Of a stretch of DNA of 64,000 nt, positions 1 to 12,229 are shown piece by piece. Positions within the stretch are counted from its first letter, which is position 1, and the number at the start of each line of letters is the position of its first letter. The stretch lies in the NCBI RefSeq assembly GCF_904848185.1, contig NC_051043.1, forward strand, positions 13,256,310 through 13,320,309, read 5' to 3'. A model generated the notes under the pieces. The model did no database searches and was not told the origin of the DNA. It was given only the letters and a program-made list of their open reading frames with translations. The stretch comes from Acanthopagrus latus. Taxonomy: Eukaryota; Chordata; Actinopteri; Spariformes; Sparidae. Both the position numbers and the translations under genes were made by a program.

Positions 1-1057
1 TGTAAGTAATGCTCAGTTGGAAATAAATACATAGCAGTTACCAGCAAGGAGGATAAAGTTTATCCTTGTGGGACACTTTTATCAAGCATCTGGGGATGAT
101 TTGAACCAGCTGTGAGCAGAATTACCAAAATGTAGGTCTACTCAAAATATCTGTTATCAGCTGCAAGACATCTGAATGGAGACTGTAGGACTTTTTCGCA
201 ATAACAACATTGGAGTTTGGTGAAATCTGCTGGAGACTGCCCTCAGCTCAAAATGATCTTTGGTGACAAATAATAAACAAACACTATAATCATCCAGCCT
301 TGACAGAGGTCTGATTGTCCACAGAGTGACTCCTAGCTATTATTTCGAAGCTTCTCATTATTGTTTTCATTATTACTGGCTCTACATCTGCATATTACAT
401 TGGCTCACCATATCTCTTCTGCTGGTATTTCGATACGGGTGTAATTCTCTGTTATGTCCCTACGAGCGTGGGCTGATGCCAGCGTTCCCCCTGCTTGGCC
501 TGCATACCAATTAGTGGCTGATTAACAACAACACAAGGAGACATTTCATATATTGCAGGCTGGTTGTTTCTCCGGAGCTGAGGCTGATGGAAAGGCTCCA
601 TTACATACAGAAACAAATACAGATACACATACACAAACACAGTAGGTAGAGTTATTTACGGTTCGCCATTTCACTGTGATATGTATATACACGTGGAGGA
701 ACTATCAGCACACTTGCCATACACCCCATTTACTGCAGTCTTTGGATTGGAGATTATGGGCACCATTATTTGGCTGCCTGCTCTGAGGCCACAACTGATT
801 TAAAACCATTTAAAGTGTGCTGCTTCGCCAGTGCCAGGTGAATGAGTGATTAATGACGCCACTGCGCTGCATATGTGTACATGCCTCGGCTCATTCTCCT
901 TTAGCATTTCAGACATGTAGTTCATGTGGGAATCCTGAGCAACTTGAAGAGGACTATTTGTGGCACATTACGTATAATCGCATTGATTTTATTAATCACG
1001 TTAACACAGCTGACAAATAGGACAGGAAATGGATTAATCTGGGGGTGCTGTTACCTT
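1..1057. other. Intronic stretch, nothing recognised
   Basis: AT-rich unique sequence without an exon, known repeat or long simple repeat that I can recognise. Confidence 0.5.
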
Positions 1058-1360
1058 TCAGCAGCTCTGTGAGGATGTACTTAGGCACAGCGGTGGTTTC
1101 AGGGAAACACTGACACTATCATGGTATCACTGTCAGAATGCAGAATACGCAAACAGTCTAATGTTTACCATATTCACCATCTTACTTTCATGTGTTAGCA
1201 TGCCATAATGATCTAATTAGCTCAAAATGCTGCACATAAAACGAAGTTGCAAAGTTTCATCCCCTGGGAGCCATTAACGTCATTCATAACTTTCATGGCA
1301 ATCCATCCAACAGTTGTTAAGATATTTCAGTCCAGACTGAAGCGGTGGACTGGGTATAAC
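1058..1360 (-). mobile_element. Diverged dispersed repeat, family A (acanthomorph type), copy 1
   Basis: The stretch contains GCAGCTCTGTGAGG.TGTACTTAGGCACAG near its left end and TTTCATGGCAATCCATCCAACAG followed by a TTCAGTC..GAC..AAGCGGTGGAC-type end. This word order occurs in an abundant repeat I recall from spiny-rayed fish genomes. Copies with the same words recur at 25985, 43592, 45789 and 58870 in this window, which supports a dispersed family. No coding capacity is seen; the family's transposon class is not clear to me. Confidence 0.65.
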
Positions 1361-3678
1361 AGCAGAATAAGGTTTACTTTTGTCTCAGTGGTGCATCAAT
1401 ATCCAACGTCAACATTATGCCGGTGGAAATGTTAGCAATAGACCAAATTTTCAACAAAGCTTGACTTTGCTAAAGCAGATACAGTGATTCATCCATTGAA
1501 ATGTCCCTCATTTCACCAACCAGACTTACATGAAAGCTGTATTCTAGTTTGCACTAGAATCAAATACACCATATCCTGGTAGGTAGTGTAGGTAATCAGA
1601 GCCAGTGAGGAAAAGATTTTTCCTTCTCTTTTTATCCCCTCTTCCTGCAACAATGCATTAGAGGGAGGAACTGGAGGGAAGCAAGGAGGGATCCACAGTT
1701 CATCTTGTTTGAATAAATGTCTTCAGGCATCCAATCCCATTGAAGCTTTAGCTCAAAGACTGTAGCACTGCATTATATCTATGCAGGTTCAGTCAGAGTC
1801 ACCATTAACTGTGCCTCCATTAATGACATGCTGGCGGAAGAAAAATTTGCCTCTTCTTTTTTTTAAAAATCTTTTATGCATGCAGTACATGCGCATTAAC
1901 ATGTACTTGAAAGGCTGCATGTTCGCCTGGCTTGCCTTTGCGCGTGTGTGTCTCTCGCTCTGTGTGAACCACACTACAGTCAGGATGTCTGTTTTTAGCT
2001 GGTCGTTGTAGGCTGATTAACTTTGACAGGCTGCCTCTCAGACCCACCACAAACACAACGTGTAAAGAAACCAGGCATTTCCACTGCAGGGTTAGTAAGT
2101 CCATACAGCCTTGGCTGGTTCCTGTCCAGGTTTCAATCATTCTAACAATTAATCCACTGAAAATAATTACACTGACTACCGCAACTGCTCAACTGCTTGA
2201 CTCAGGATGTCCTCGTAGCTTCCAGAAAAAAAAAAAAAAAAGAATGCTGTGATGCTATGCTAAATTCCTGACCGATGAATCAGTAAACTGTTTGTGTTTC
2301 ACATACCAACTGGACCTGAACCTGAATGATGCAGCTCTGATTGAGACCGATACATGTAAAAGCAGACATTATTTCCTGTGATGCCAGGTTTTTCAACCCT
2401 GCCGGTCTGTGACACATTATACCATAGCAAAAGATAAAATATTTAAGGCTGGGGAGTCTGTCATTTCATGCACAGAGCACTTGTTCACTGAGAGGTAAGT
2501 ATTTAGAGATGCTATGATGATCAAAACATGTGGGCGGGGGGGAATTAATCATTAAGTTGGTTAATGTCAGTTTTTACATTTTTACGAGTTGAAAAACTTC
2601 CTCAGACATATTTTTCAAGGGAAGAAACCAGAGGGAATATGACTCCTCGTCGGTCATCTAGCTAGTGTTACCAATCCAGTTAATAACCACCTGTCAGGTA
2701 AAGTATACTGTTTACTGAGAACAAAGCCAAGTTTGAAGAGTGCGTTTGGTATAAGAGCTTTCAAACTCTCAATTCCTCCAGAGACAGGGCGCTGCAAGTT
2801 CTTTATCTTGTTTCACTTACTTGCAATCAGCTACCCCTGCTGATATGTGCCCTCTATTATACAACAGGGGAGCAGAAGTAATGTATTAACAACATTTAGC
2901 TATACAACTCATATCCCACAACGGAACTGCATTCGTGCAATTTGGACATTTTGAAATGTAAGGTCACAAAAAGATGTGCAGCAGCAAGAAACATGCATCT
3001 GTCACTACAGCGCAGCAGGACTAATCAATATCTCCACCAACGCATCAAGAGGTCACACTTCATCATTGAGAACAGGCCAACTTGAATGTCAACTACTGAG
3101 ACAACTCAGTCCATTACATCTGGTGTACTACGGTATCTACTGAGTTACAAGCCAGGGTTTGAGGGTAAAGTAGCTTATAGCACAATAGAAAAAATGTTTA
3201 GGATGAACAGATTCTACCCGGGGATGCCTCTGGGAAAAAAGAGATTTGGGTGAGTATGAGTATGGAAAAATATCTCTATGCAAACGTCAACATAGTTGAT
3301 CATCTTGTATTTTCTGAAAGTGTTGACGGCGAAGGATTACAAACGCACAGCAAAAGCATACAACTACCTGCACAGTAGGGAAAGTACTGTTGAAGAAACA
3401 CAGCGAGTTTATATTTCTGAAGGCAGCAGTGGAGCCCATTCACAGCGTCAAGCAAGCTAAACATACAGCGTGCATGATGCTGAAGGAAGGAGCGAGTCGC
3501 GGAGACAGGCGGCTGCTCCTGCATTGCCGGGTTAGGTAAGTCACGTAGTCATGCAGGCTGCAGTTCAGTGGGCTTTTTATCAACGAAGTGGTAGGAGCAA
3601 ACATGAACTCTCTTCGGGGGATATTTTAGTCTCTCTCTGTTCCTCCTTCCTCGGATGGCGTGCAGGGCGCAGGGCACG

Positions 3679-3717
3679 CAGCAATTCATGAAAACCTTCA
3701 ATTTTCATGAATTGCTG
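3679..3717. repeat. Perfect 16-bp inverted repeat with 7-nt loop
   Basis: CAGCAATTCATGAAAA (3679-3694) is followed after ccttcaa by its exact reverse complement (3702-3717). The arms carry ATTCATG / CATGAAT half sites. It could be a short hairpin in the intronic transcript, a palindromic protein-binding site, or a remnant of a foldback element. Confidence 0.8.
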
Positions 3718-3871
3718 TGGTGACCAACAACGGCACATGCTGTACCTGAGCTCAATTTAAAAAACAATTTAGCGTTTATGACATAACGCCAGTTGTTTTG
3801 GGTTAGCTTGGCGGCGGTGGTCAGTCATGCAGTTGCAAGGCAACCGGAAACAGAAGACCACTGGCAGAAAT

Positions 3872-3916
3872 TGTTATCAGGTAGTTACCAAATAGTTATC
3901 AAATAGTTATCATGTC
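3872..3916. repeat. Four 11-bp tandem units of GTTAYCAAATA type
   Basis: Units read gttatcaggta, gttaccaaata, gttatcaaata, gttatcatgtc. The 11-bp period is close to one helical turn, so each copy presents the same face. It is short and may be chance. Confidence 0.5.
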
Positions 3917-5929
3917 ATGGCAGCACCCATAGGCTTCTGAAGAAATGGGTGAGTACAATGAACTGCAGTTTAATGTGACAATTGTAATGTGACTTTGGGA
4001 CAGTAAACAACCATGTTATAAAGAGATAAATGATAGCCCAGTATTAACAAAGTTGTGCCTGGCTGCTGCCTGAGGCTGGACGGAAAAAAACAAAAAAAAA
4101 AAACAGATGGAGAAGCAGCTGAGCCAAGCAGGAGCAGTGGTGACAGTAACAGTGGCTGGGTCTCCTTCCCAACAATGCTAAAAGTAATATAATCATGCAG
4201 CAAACATCAGTATCATGTTTGGACATAACAAGGTTAATCTGCTGACGCATGCAATGGCTGACGAGTCACAGAGCTGGGTGAAGGTTTGCACTGAGGGCAC
4301 TGCAGGAGGACGTGTATCCAGGTCAAAACATTTTCTTGGACTTATGACTATTCATGTTCCAACTTTAAAACAAGTGCACAGCCCATTTGTTATGTGAGCT
4401 GTAACAACAGTCAGGGGCTCTACACATCTTCAGTACATCTAGCCATCTGAATTTTGCACAGTGGACGGAGAGACAAGAGGTATGTATGCTCAACGCATAG
4501 ATGTGTTGAATCTGGTAAAATGCCACATCGGGACTTTATTAGATTATGGGCTTTCCACAGCCAGCGGGTGAACTGAGTAGATTAACAGGCATGGTTTCCA
4601 GTAAGAGGTCAACACAAGTCCACTTCGAGGACATTAATTACGACGTAGATTTAAAGAGCAAGAATAAGAAGAATAGGTTGAGCAAAACAAGAAGACATAA
4701 AATAGTGTCGAAAACAGCCCAAGCTCCACGCTGTGAGCTTGACAGCAGTGCCTCGCAGGTTAAATAACCAGAGCCAGCACTCTAACAGGTTGCCTTTGTG
4801 AGCACGTGCTTTTCTCTCCCCCTCTGTCTCCTCACCCTCACTTTCCTTCGCTCTGACAAGCTTTCACTTGTGCTGCCTTTTGAACAGAAACACCATTGTG
4901 CCTTCCTCTCCAAACAATGCCTGCTGTTTTTTTATTTTATTTTTTTTTTTTTTCACTGGCTGGCCCAAAAACACACATTAGCTCACTTTTGCCTCTTTTG
5001 TCTGCAGGAGATTCCTGTCACGGATCTGGTTACAAGGCCAATAAGTAAGAGTGGATTCATTAATGACGGTCCTGAGGGTGTCACAATGTCAAGTGGGTCG
5101 CGCGCCCGCTAAAGTGCTCTTCAGGAGGAACTCTGAATCCCTCGCAGCTTTGTAGGTGTTGGCTTGCTCTTTGATCCTGCTGTCAACGATCTGGGGGGGA
5201 AAATGATTAACGTTCTCTCTGAAAGGTCAACAGATTAATACAGTCTTGCTAATCTTTAAGCCATAAAACAAGACGATGGTACAACAATATGTTCAAGAGC
5301 ACTGCATGGGGATTCATTCTATCACACATCAAGCACTGCATGAAACAAGCTGTACCTTCACATGGATCCGCAGCAGTAGATCTCAATTCACGACAGCAGA
5401 GGCACAAATCGAGCCTGCCGGTGGTTTTAACATTCCTGCCTGCAGCTATAGAGGCTCGGAGAGGCCTCCAGAGGTATGTGACCCTCAGTTACATTTATAG
5501 GCTTCAGAACTGATAAAGGCAATGCCACAGGCTACCAAAGTGACTGGCAGCTACGAGAAAATACAGGCTTGTTCTGCCAGTCATAAAACACGGCTTTATG
5601 CCGTATCAGTGAGCGGGAGAGGAGAGAATGATAGGGGGAGGCAGGGGCAACACACAAATCACGACTTTCATGTTGGGAGAAAAAACGCTTTCTCCAGGAT
5701 CACGTCAACAGGTTTGACTATGAAAGCAAGTTGCACAAAACTAAATGTGTGGACCTGCATTTTTCATAAAGTCGATCACAGTTTGGATGTGAGATAACAT
5801 TTTTGGAATTAAATCCTTCATTCTTTCCCTTTCTGTCATTCACCTTTTTAGAGAGCATGTGATGACGCTGCTTGATATCACTAACTGACTAGCTGGAAGA
5901 CTGAGTATGCAAGCTTTCTGTGTACACAC

Positions 5930-5965
5930 TGATTGATTGATTGATTGATTGACTGATTGACTGAC
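5930..5965. repeat. (GATT)n microsatellite
   Basis: About seven GATT units with later GACT variants. Confidence 0.9.
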
Positions 5966-6029
5966 TTACTAATTAAATGTATGACTGGCAAATTAACTGG
6001 GTGCTCTGTTCCGGATGGCACTAGCCATC

Positions 6030-6050
6030 ACACACACACACACACACACT
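6030..6050. repeat. Short (CA)n microsatellite
   Basis: About ten CA units. Confidence 0.9.
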
Positions 6051-8525
6051 GGCACCCACCACCCCCTTTGGTGTAGCCTGTCACTGTCTGTAACCGTTTC
6101 CCACCTCTTGTATTATTGTGCAAATTGAAACGCCAAGGAGAGCGATTCACACACACGCACACAGACACCAGTGTGTGCAGTGGGTATGAGGGGGAGGGGC
6201 CGGGTGCCTCCATCTCCCTCTCAGCGTCTTGGCAAGCGGGAAGGGGAAATATGATTATCCAGTGGGGGAATTGTTTCATCTACACCTGGAGCAGATAAAT
6301 GAAAATAGGAGGATTTATGTACTGAGAACAAGCTTACTGCTGCTGCCAGGAAGCAATTAAGCAGGAAGCTGGAATACAACCCCCCATGCTCACTTCACAC
6401 CGGTGGCACATTTGGAGAACTGATAGCGAGCCTTGGGGAAGGCCGACTGGAAGAGAGGGGAGGTATTCATTCCCACAAAGCGTCCCATTAACGGCTGATA
6501 ACAAAGTGCCTGTGAATTGTTGGGATCTCATTTGACTCCGTGTTGGGGGGAAGCCGCGGATGCGCAGCATCCTGTGTAGCTACAGACAGGCGACGCGGCT
6601 TGCACTGCCTACCTGCTGTGACCTCAGAGGAGTGGAAATATTAAATGTAATCATCAGAGTGATGCAGGGTTCAATCTTGTTGAGTGGTATCATACTTTTC
6701 AAATCAGTTCTAAAGCCCCCTTAAGACCCACATTGGTAAGACAAAATGTCCTCGTTTGTATGTTGTATATAATATTTCTAGTGGTGCTCATGATAACACA
6801 GCACCAGCATAATACGAGTGAACATTCGCTGTATTACAAACCTGCTGCAGACAGTAGCATCACGTGCTCTTTCACTACATACTGTACAGTGAAAGCTAAG
6901 CGTGCCAGGGTCTATACAGAGTTGTTCGAAGGGAATACCACACATTTTACCACAAAGGTTAATTAAAGATTCTTGCAGTACGACACATGTTCATGCTTTC
7001 GCGAGAGTTACATCTACTGTACCGTGGTCTGTAACCACCGCAAGCCCTCTGTACGATGAAAGGAGGGATGGTTTCTCAACTGGGATCAGTCAAACTGAGA
7101 CTAACGCTGTAATAAAGCATGAACCAACGTGCCACCTAACAAGCAAAAAGCAGTGAAACTGATGTTAAATTCTGATGAAAAAGGTTATAAACCGGTTTCC
7201 AAATTGGCCTTCTTAGGGATTCCATAGAAATTCTTCAAATTAAATCAAACTCATCTCTTTATTTCAAGCACATAGAGTACCTCTGTGTGGTGATGCATCC
7301 ACACATGATGTAGTGCTGGTATCATTCTTCATACAAGGAAATGAATGCCGTGACCACTTTTGAGGTTGAACGTTTCCTTAATACCTTTCAAAATACTGGA
7401 TGAACTAGTGCCTAAAGTTTTCTTTTGGTGTAAAGGTTTCCCATTGTAAAACAAACATGTGCATCATGACAAATAATAATATCAGTGTAGCTATGAATAG
7501 CTTGGTATTTGAACTACACACCGCAAGAGTAGCTGGTATGCTACGAGTCCAAGAGATGTGGAATGCAAACAGTAGCTTGGCAGAGTTCTGTTTATGTTCT
7601 TGCACGCTCATACGCTGCCTGTTTTCTTTATTGACTCAACAACTGGCCTTGCGCTCCGAGAGTGCGAGCGCGCGTGTTTGTGTGTAATTTTGATCTCATT
7701 CCGCGCCCGTGGGTAAAGCCCTCCTGGCCCTAAGGTGCTTGTCCTCAATTCAGACGCGCTGACAAAGTGGCCTCTCTGAAATGAGCTGTGTGGCCTGTTT
7801 GCAAGAGGAGAGTAGATGCATTTTACTGCCTTTGATCCACGGGTAAACAACCTGCAGACGGAAAGGAGAAAAGAAAAAGGTAGAAGTCATCGGCGGACGT
7901 ACGCACCCATCTGTGCGGTGCGTAAGGAAAGAAGAAAGCGAGGAGATCAACAGGGACGGAGAGTACAGGAGACAAACTCTGACAGTGCTTTCCTTTGCCA
8001 GATCTCGCCGTGGGTGACGGAGCTTGTCTTGCCCTTGCAGGTTTTACTGCATTGGCAGTGTTACATATGCTTTTTTTAATATATCCCATTATGTCTCAAA
8101 CACATTCTCTCTCGCATTACTCTGCTAAGCGCAAAGCCAGAACACTGACTCGCACAGTAATTCATAAGGCTTGCTAATGTGACAAGTGTCTGAGTCACTG
8201 AACAAAGGTTTGACCAATAGGGGGGGACCTGGATTCCAAGACTGTTCCAATTGTGCTACATTCATGTGAGGTAAAAATGTGACATTTACCAGGATGAGGA
8301 AACACATAATAAGAATCCAGAAGGGTTTAGTATTTACACTTTAATTCAACTTTGGCAGGCAGAGACTCTAAAACAGCATGTCGACCACAAGACATTCTCC
8401 ACTGAAACCCAGGGTGAAACCATTGCTGCGGCCGCTTCTACTTCCAATTGTGCTATAACAATAATAGTGAGAGCGATAAACTTACTTTAACTTCATACAG
8501 TGTACAGTATGATGGTTTCTATAAT
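6051..8525. other. Intronic stretch, nothing recognised
   Basis: Unique sequence with scattered CpG at 7650-7960 but no supported exon, repeat or RNA gene. Open frames here overlap each other in several frames and show no domain. Confidence 0.5.
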
Positions 8526-8706
8526 AATTACTTTCCTGAGGGTTGGGCGATGTATCATTATCATATAATTGCCATGATACAGTCTGATACAATATATCGT
8601 CTTAGATTGTTATTTTATTGTAAATTGTGTCTTCTCCAGGATTTAAAGCAAAGTGATGTCATTACATAATAATATCATAATTTGTATGGTGTATCATAAG
8701 ATACCC
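8526..8706. mobile_element. Diverged AT-rich DNA-transposon-like repeat (GGGCGATGTATC type)
   Basis: Starts TTGGGCGATGTATCATTATCA and continues with GATACAGTCTGATACAATATATCGTC, the GGGCGATATATCG-type sequence that is widespread in fish non-autonomous repeats. No terminal repeat can be defined with certainty. Confidence 0.45.
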
Positions 8707-9859
8707 TCAAAACACTGACATATTAATCTGAGGTCAGATTGCCCAGCAGTACCTTCTCTATGTATAAGCCCTTAAATGATGTGTTCATAGAAAGAGATGT
8801 GGGGGGGAATCCTTCTCCTTCTGGACTAGTATGTATTTCAAAGAGTCAGACAAATGCATTGGTCAGTGGCAAATAGAGTTGTAGAGTTGTTTTGCTGCTC
8901 TCAGAAATTGTTACTATTATATGAGTTTATGTTAAACCACCATTACTGTTTTGTTTTTTTTTCACTTCAATTCTGAGTAATCATGTTTAGCCTGTCATTT
9001 TGTTATGGCAGATGACTCCGAACACTACAATACCAATGAGTCTTGTGTCAGAATCTGAACGGTGGCGAAAAAACAATTAATCGTTCCACCACCCACAACC
9101 TGAATTCATTCAAAACTGACCCAGAAACCAAGCGGCAGATCAAATTATCAGTTATCTCGCGGGCGTAGCAGCTAGCTTTCACCTGCTTTAACAGTAGCAC
9201 TTAATGCAATTTAAAGCTTGATGATTGGATATTTCTTCCCAAAATGCACTGTGGGAGTTAACTTATCTGCTTATGTATTTAATGCACAAAAGCTTGTACC
9301 TCAGTTATCTTTATCAGAGAATCAGTGTCTCACACCCATCCATGTCATCGAAGTGCTCCTGCTGTGAGTCACTTAATATTCTCTATGGGGAAAAATGAAA
9401 AGACTTTCACCTCTTTCTCCCCACTCACTCCATTATGTTAATGTTGGTGGTTTTTATCTGAGAAAGAAATGTCTTTACGAGGACATATGTGGCATACGAG
9501 GCATACGAGGCATTTTTTTCTGCGGCTTCCAGTTCCGACTTCTTGCAGCGTCGGCCCTCTGTGGTTATTATATGAGTATTGTGGTAACATACACTTGAAG
9601 AAATCAGAATTGATCCTTTACTATTCATGCCAAATATGTATTAAATTGTTTTTTATATAATTTTATCTGGTAATGCATTTTGACACAGAAGATGTTTTGT
9701 CAATAAAGTTTATAACGTGTGAGATATTCAATGAAAATACTCATTTAATAGAACCACAGAGTTTAGCAACATGGAAAAATCAGGATAGGAGAATTAGCCC
9801 AAATGCCTCCTCCAACATCAAAGCAGGAATATATTTTGTATGTAGATTGTTGTTCTGAT
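8707..9859. other. Intronic stretch, nothing recognised
   Basis: AT-rich unique sequence; GCATACGAG is duplicated in tandem near 9490-9510. Confidence 0.45.
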
Positions 9860-10120
9860 AGCTGACAATGATTAATTAATAAAAGCACCTCACAGTGATT
9901 CAGGAAAACTGCGCCACAGCCCCCATATCGTTTCCTATCATAGCGGTGGGTAACAATGGCCGGCCGTTATCCAGCGCTCAGCATGATAGACTGGCGTGCT
10001 GTAGGTGAAAGGACATCACTAAATCAGCGATGACAAACTCCTCCGCCTGCCAAACAAAGCCGCTCAGATTCGTGCGCGCGGGCAAAGTGTGGATGGCCGA
10101 CAAGGTGCTTCATTTCAGCT
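9860..10120. promoter_or_regulatory. Candidate conserved non-coding element, intron 1
   Basis: A microsatellite-free block with ATTAATTAAT at 9870-9880 followed by a CpG-retaining stretch (GGCCGGCCGTTATCCAGCGC). The mix of homeodomain-type AT motifs and retained CpG is typical of developmental enhancers. Conservation is not testable here. Confidence 0.25.
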
Positions 10121-10289
10121 GAGGGAAACTGAGTGTGGCAGCTCAGCCCAGAGTTGTCAGGCAAATGTCATCCAGACAGTGAATGGAGCAGAAGTGGCAG
10201 TGGGAAAGAGAGAAATTCCACATTGCATAACCACCCTCTTATCTAAGCTCTATTATCTTGGCCACAGTTTGTTATATGGCTGCCAAAGC

Positions 10290-10325
10290 TATCACACACA
10301 CACACACAAAAAAAAAAAAAAAAAC
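10290..10325. repeat. (CA)n followed by A-tract
   Basis: About eight CA units run into about 17 A. Confidence 0.9.
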
Positions 10326-11916
10326 TGAAACAGGGCCTTATTTGGCTTTGCCTGCACCCACACATAAACGCACAGACAAAGGAAAAGGGCTAAGTGCCGT
10401 GAATACAATCAACATACCAACAAACAATGAGCTGTAATAAATTGCAGACTAACATATCACTGTATCTTATTTCACTTGGAGAGCCGAGTGCTGAGCAATT
10501 ATTGTCAGCATCACTTGGCCTATAAAGACTATTCCCCTCAGAGCCGGTGTTGGTAGCGAGTGTCGGTAACAGAAGAGCATGTCAACAACTGTTAACGCTA
10601 ATTGCTTTCACACCAACAGCGATCTATTAAGAAAACATGCAGCAAGACTCCGCGCAATGTCACGTCTGTGTGAGTCATGCCTTTAAAAACAAGGCCCTCC
10701 TTGAAAACATGACCACATGGGCTGGAGGCTGATTTGTAATCTGCAGTGTTTGGATGACTTAAAAATTTGTGCCAGCATTACCATGCTTCACAATCCTCTC
10801 CAGGCTTACCATTAAAGTCCCAAATTGAATTATCCAAACTTAGATCTTGTATAGTACATTGTAGTTGTGGTTGTAGGGGTTTTAAAAGTCCTGTAATGTC
10901 TTACTTCTCTATTTTCAGATCTTCTTTAGTTCTGAGAGTGTTTTTTTTATGCATCTTATTCAACCTGGCACCCCGTGTTGGAGCTATGACCGCTGGAATG
11001 GGGTCAAATAGACACGCTAGCACATTTCTAGGGAAATGCTGCATGAATATACTCCTTCTGTACATCTGGTGAGTTAGTTACAATTTTCTAAGACGTTATA
11101 AAATCATATTGTTGCCAAAAATAGGGTGAGAAAGTGTTCCCTTTTCATTTGTCAGTGGCCTTACTGCGCCAATCACTGACACACAAGTATTTTAAGTCAA
11201 CTTTAAAGTGAATCCGTTTCTACAAAGATAAATCCAACTCACTGCAGTTTTGATTTAGTGACAGTATCTCATGAATGTACAATCAACCCATATGCTAGGG
11301 TGCTGCTCAGCCTTGCTTTCAATTTAATCCAGTGGCCACTTTTTTCTTTTATAGCCAAAATTACTGTTCTTCTCATACATTTTTGATTCATGGGGGATTA
11401 CTTTTTTTTTTTTTGTTTTAACTTGAACCATACTATTAAATATGTATGACGTAATCACAATTTAAGTATGGACTAAGGAGGAGCTAGAGGGAGAAACTCT
11501 ACTGCCGACATTTAGTGGAGCTCAAATGTGATGTACTAAGAGTTTAATTGAGATATTCCGACTGTTATTTTCTATCTTAGCTGCTGGGCAGCGCTTGACT
11601 CTGCTATCTGTAAACAGCAGGCACAGCCAGTTCACACAACACTGTATGCTGACCGTTAGACTCTAACCTCCAGTCCTTGTTGACCTTTTTAATGTCACAA
11701 AGATACACAGTGGTAATTCAAACAAAAAAAAAAACCAAAACAAAACAAAACATCAGTGGTTAAGTGTGCAAAAAGACAAAAAAGACACGTGAACTGAGCA
11801 ACATGTTGTGGTATTAGATTACCACAAAGTGAAAGTTTACACAGTCGATAAAATCTAATAATGAGAAATATGCTAACAAGACCAGTCCTGACCTTCAGTT
11901 TTGTTTTGTTTTTTTT
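10326..11916. other. Intronic stretch, nothing recognised
   Basis: Unique AT-rich sequence with T-tracts at about 10939 and 11401; no exon or known repeat seen. Confidence 0.45.
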
Positions 11917-12077
11917 AACCATTATTAGACAGCAGAGACAATAACAGGCACAAAACAGGGGAGAGTATGACATGCAACAAAGGTCACTGGCTGAAAGCGA
12001 ACTGGCGACATTGCAAAGTCAATATGCCCACTTGGCATGCATGGTAACCATTTGGCTATCAAGGCTGTCAAGGCCAA
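11917..12077 (-). mobile_element. tRNA-derived SINE, fairly complete
   Basis: Read on the minus strand, a tRNA-like head (GATAGCCAAATGGTTACCATG as the A-box region, then a degenerate B-box AGTTCGCTTTC) leads into CCAGTGACCTTTGTTGCATG, a CTCCCC pyrimidine tract and a GTCTAATAATGG end with an A/CA-rich tail (AAAAAACAAAACAAAAC). This is the layout of a common teleost SINE. RNA polymerase III promoter boxes are partly decayed, so it is unlikely to be active. Confidence 0.8.
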
Positions 12078-12078
12078 T

Positions 12079-12098
12079 ACATACATACACATATACAC

Positions 12099-12196
<98 letters not shown>

Positions 12197-12229
12197 CACA
12201 CACATATACATATATATACATATATACAT
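12079..12229. repeat. (TA)n / (CATA)n microsatellite
   Basis: A core of about 45 TA units (12103-12192) flanked by CATA and CACA variants. It abuts the head of the SINE. It can extrude as a cruciform and is prone to length change. Confidence 0.95.

Larger units (their letters stand above)
1361..5929. other. Intronic stretch without recognised genes
   Basis: Mostly unique sequence. It includes an A-tract near 2226-2242, a promoter-like motif group at 2437-2500, a perfect hairpin at 3679-3717, an 11-bp tandem motif at 3872-3916 and a T-rich tract near 4928-4955. No exon was supported. Confidence 0.5.

Noticed and set aside
1535..1560. Short inverted repeat ATTCTAGT-ttgc-ACTAGAAT
   Set aside because: Eight-bp arms are too short to separate from background.
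3520..3545. TTAG|GTAAGT donor-like site at 3533
   Set aside because: An isolated consensus donor without an open exon or acceptor is expected by chance in 64 kb.
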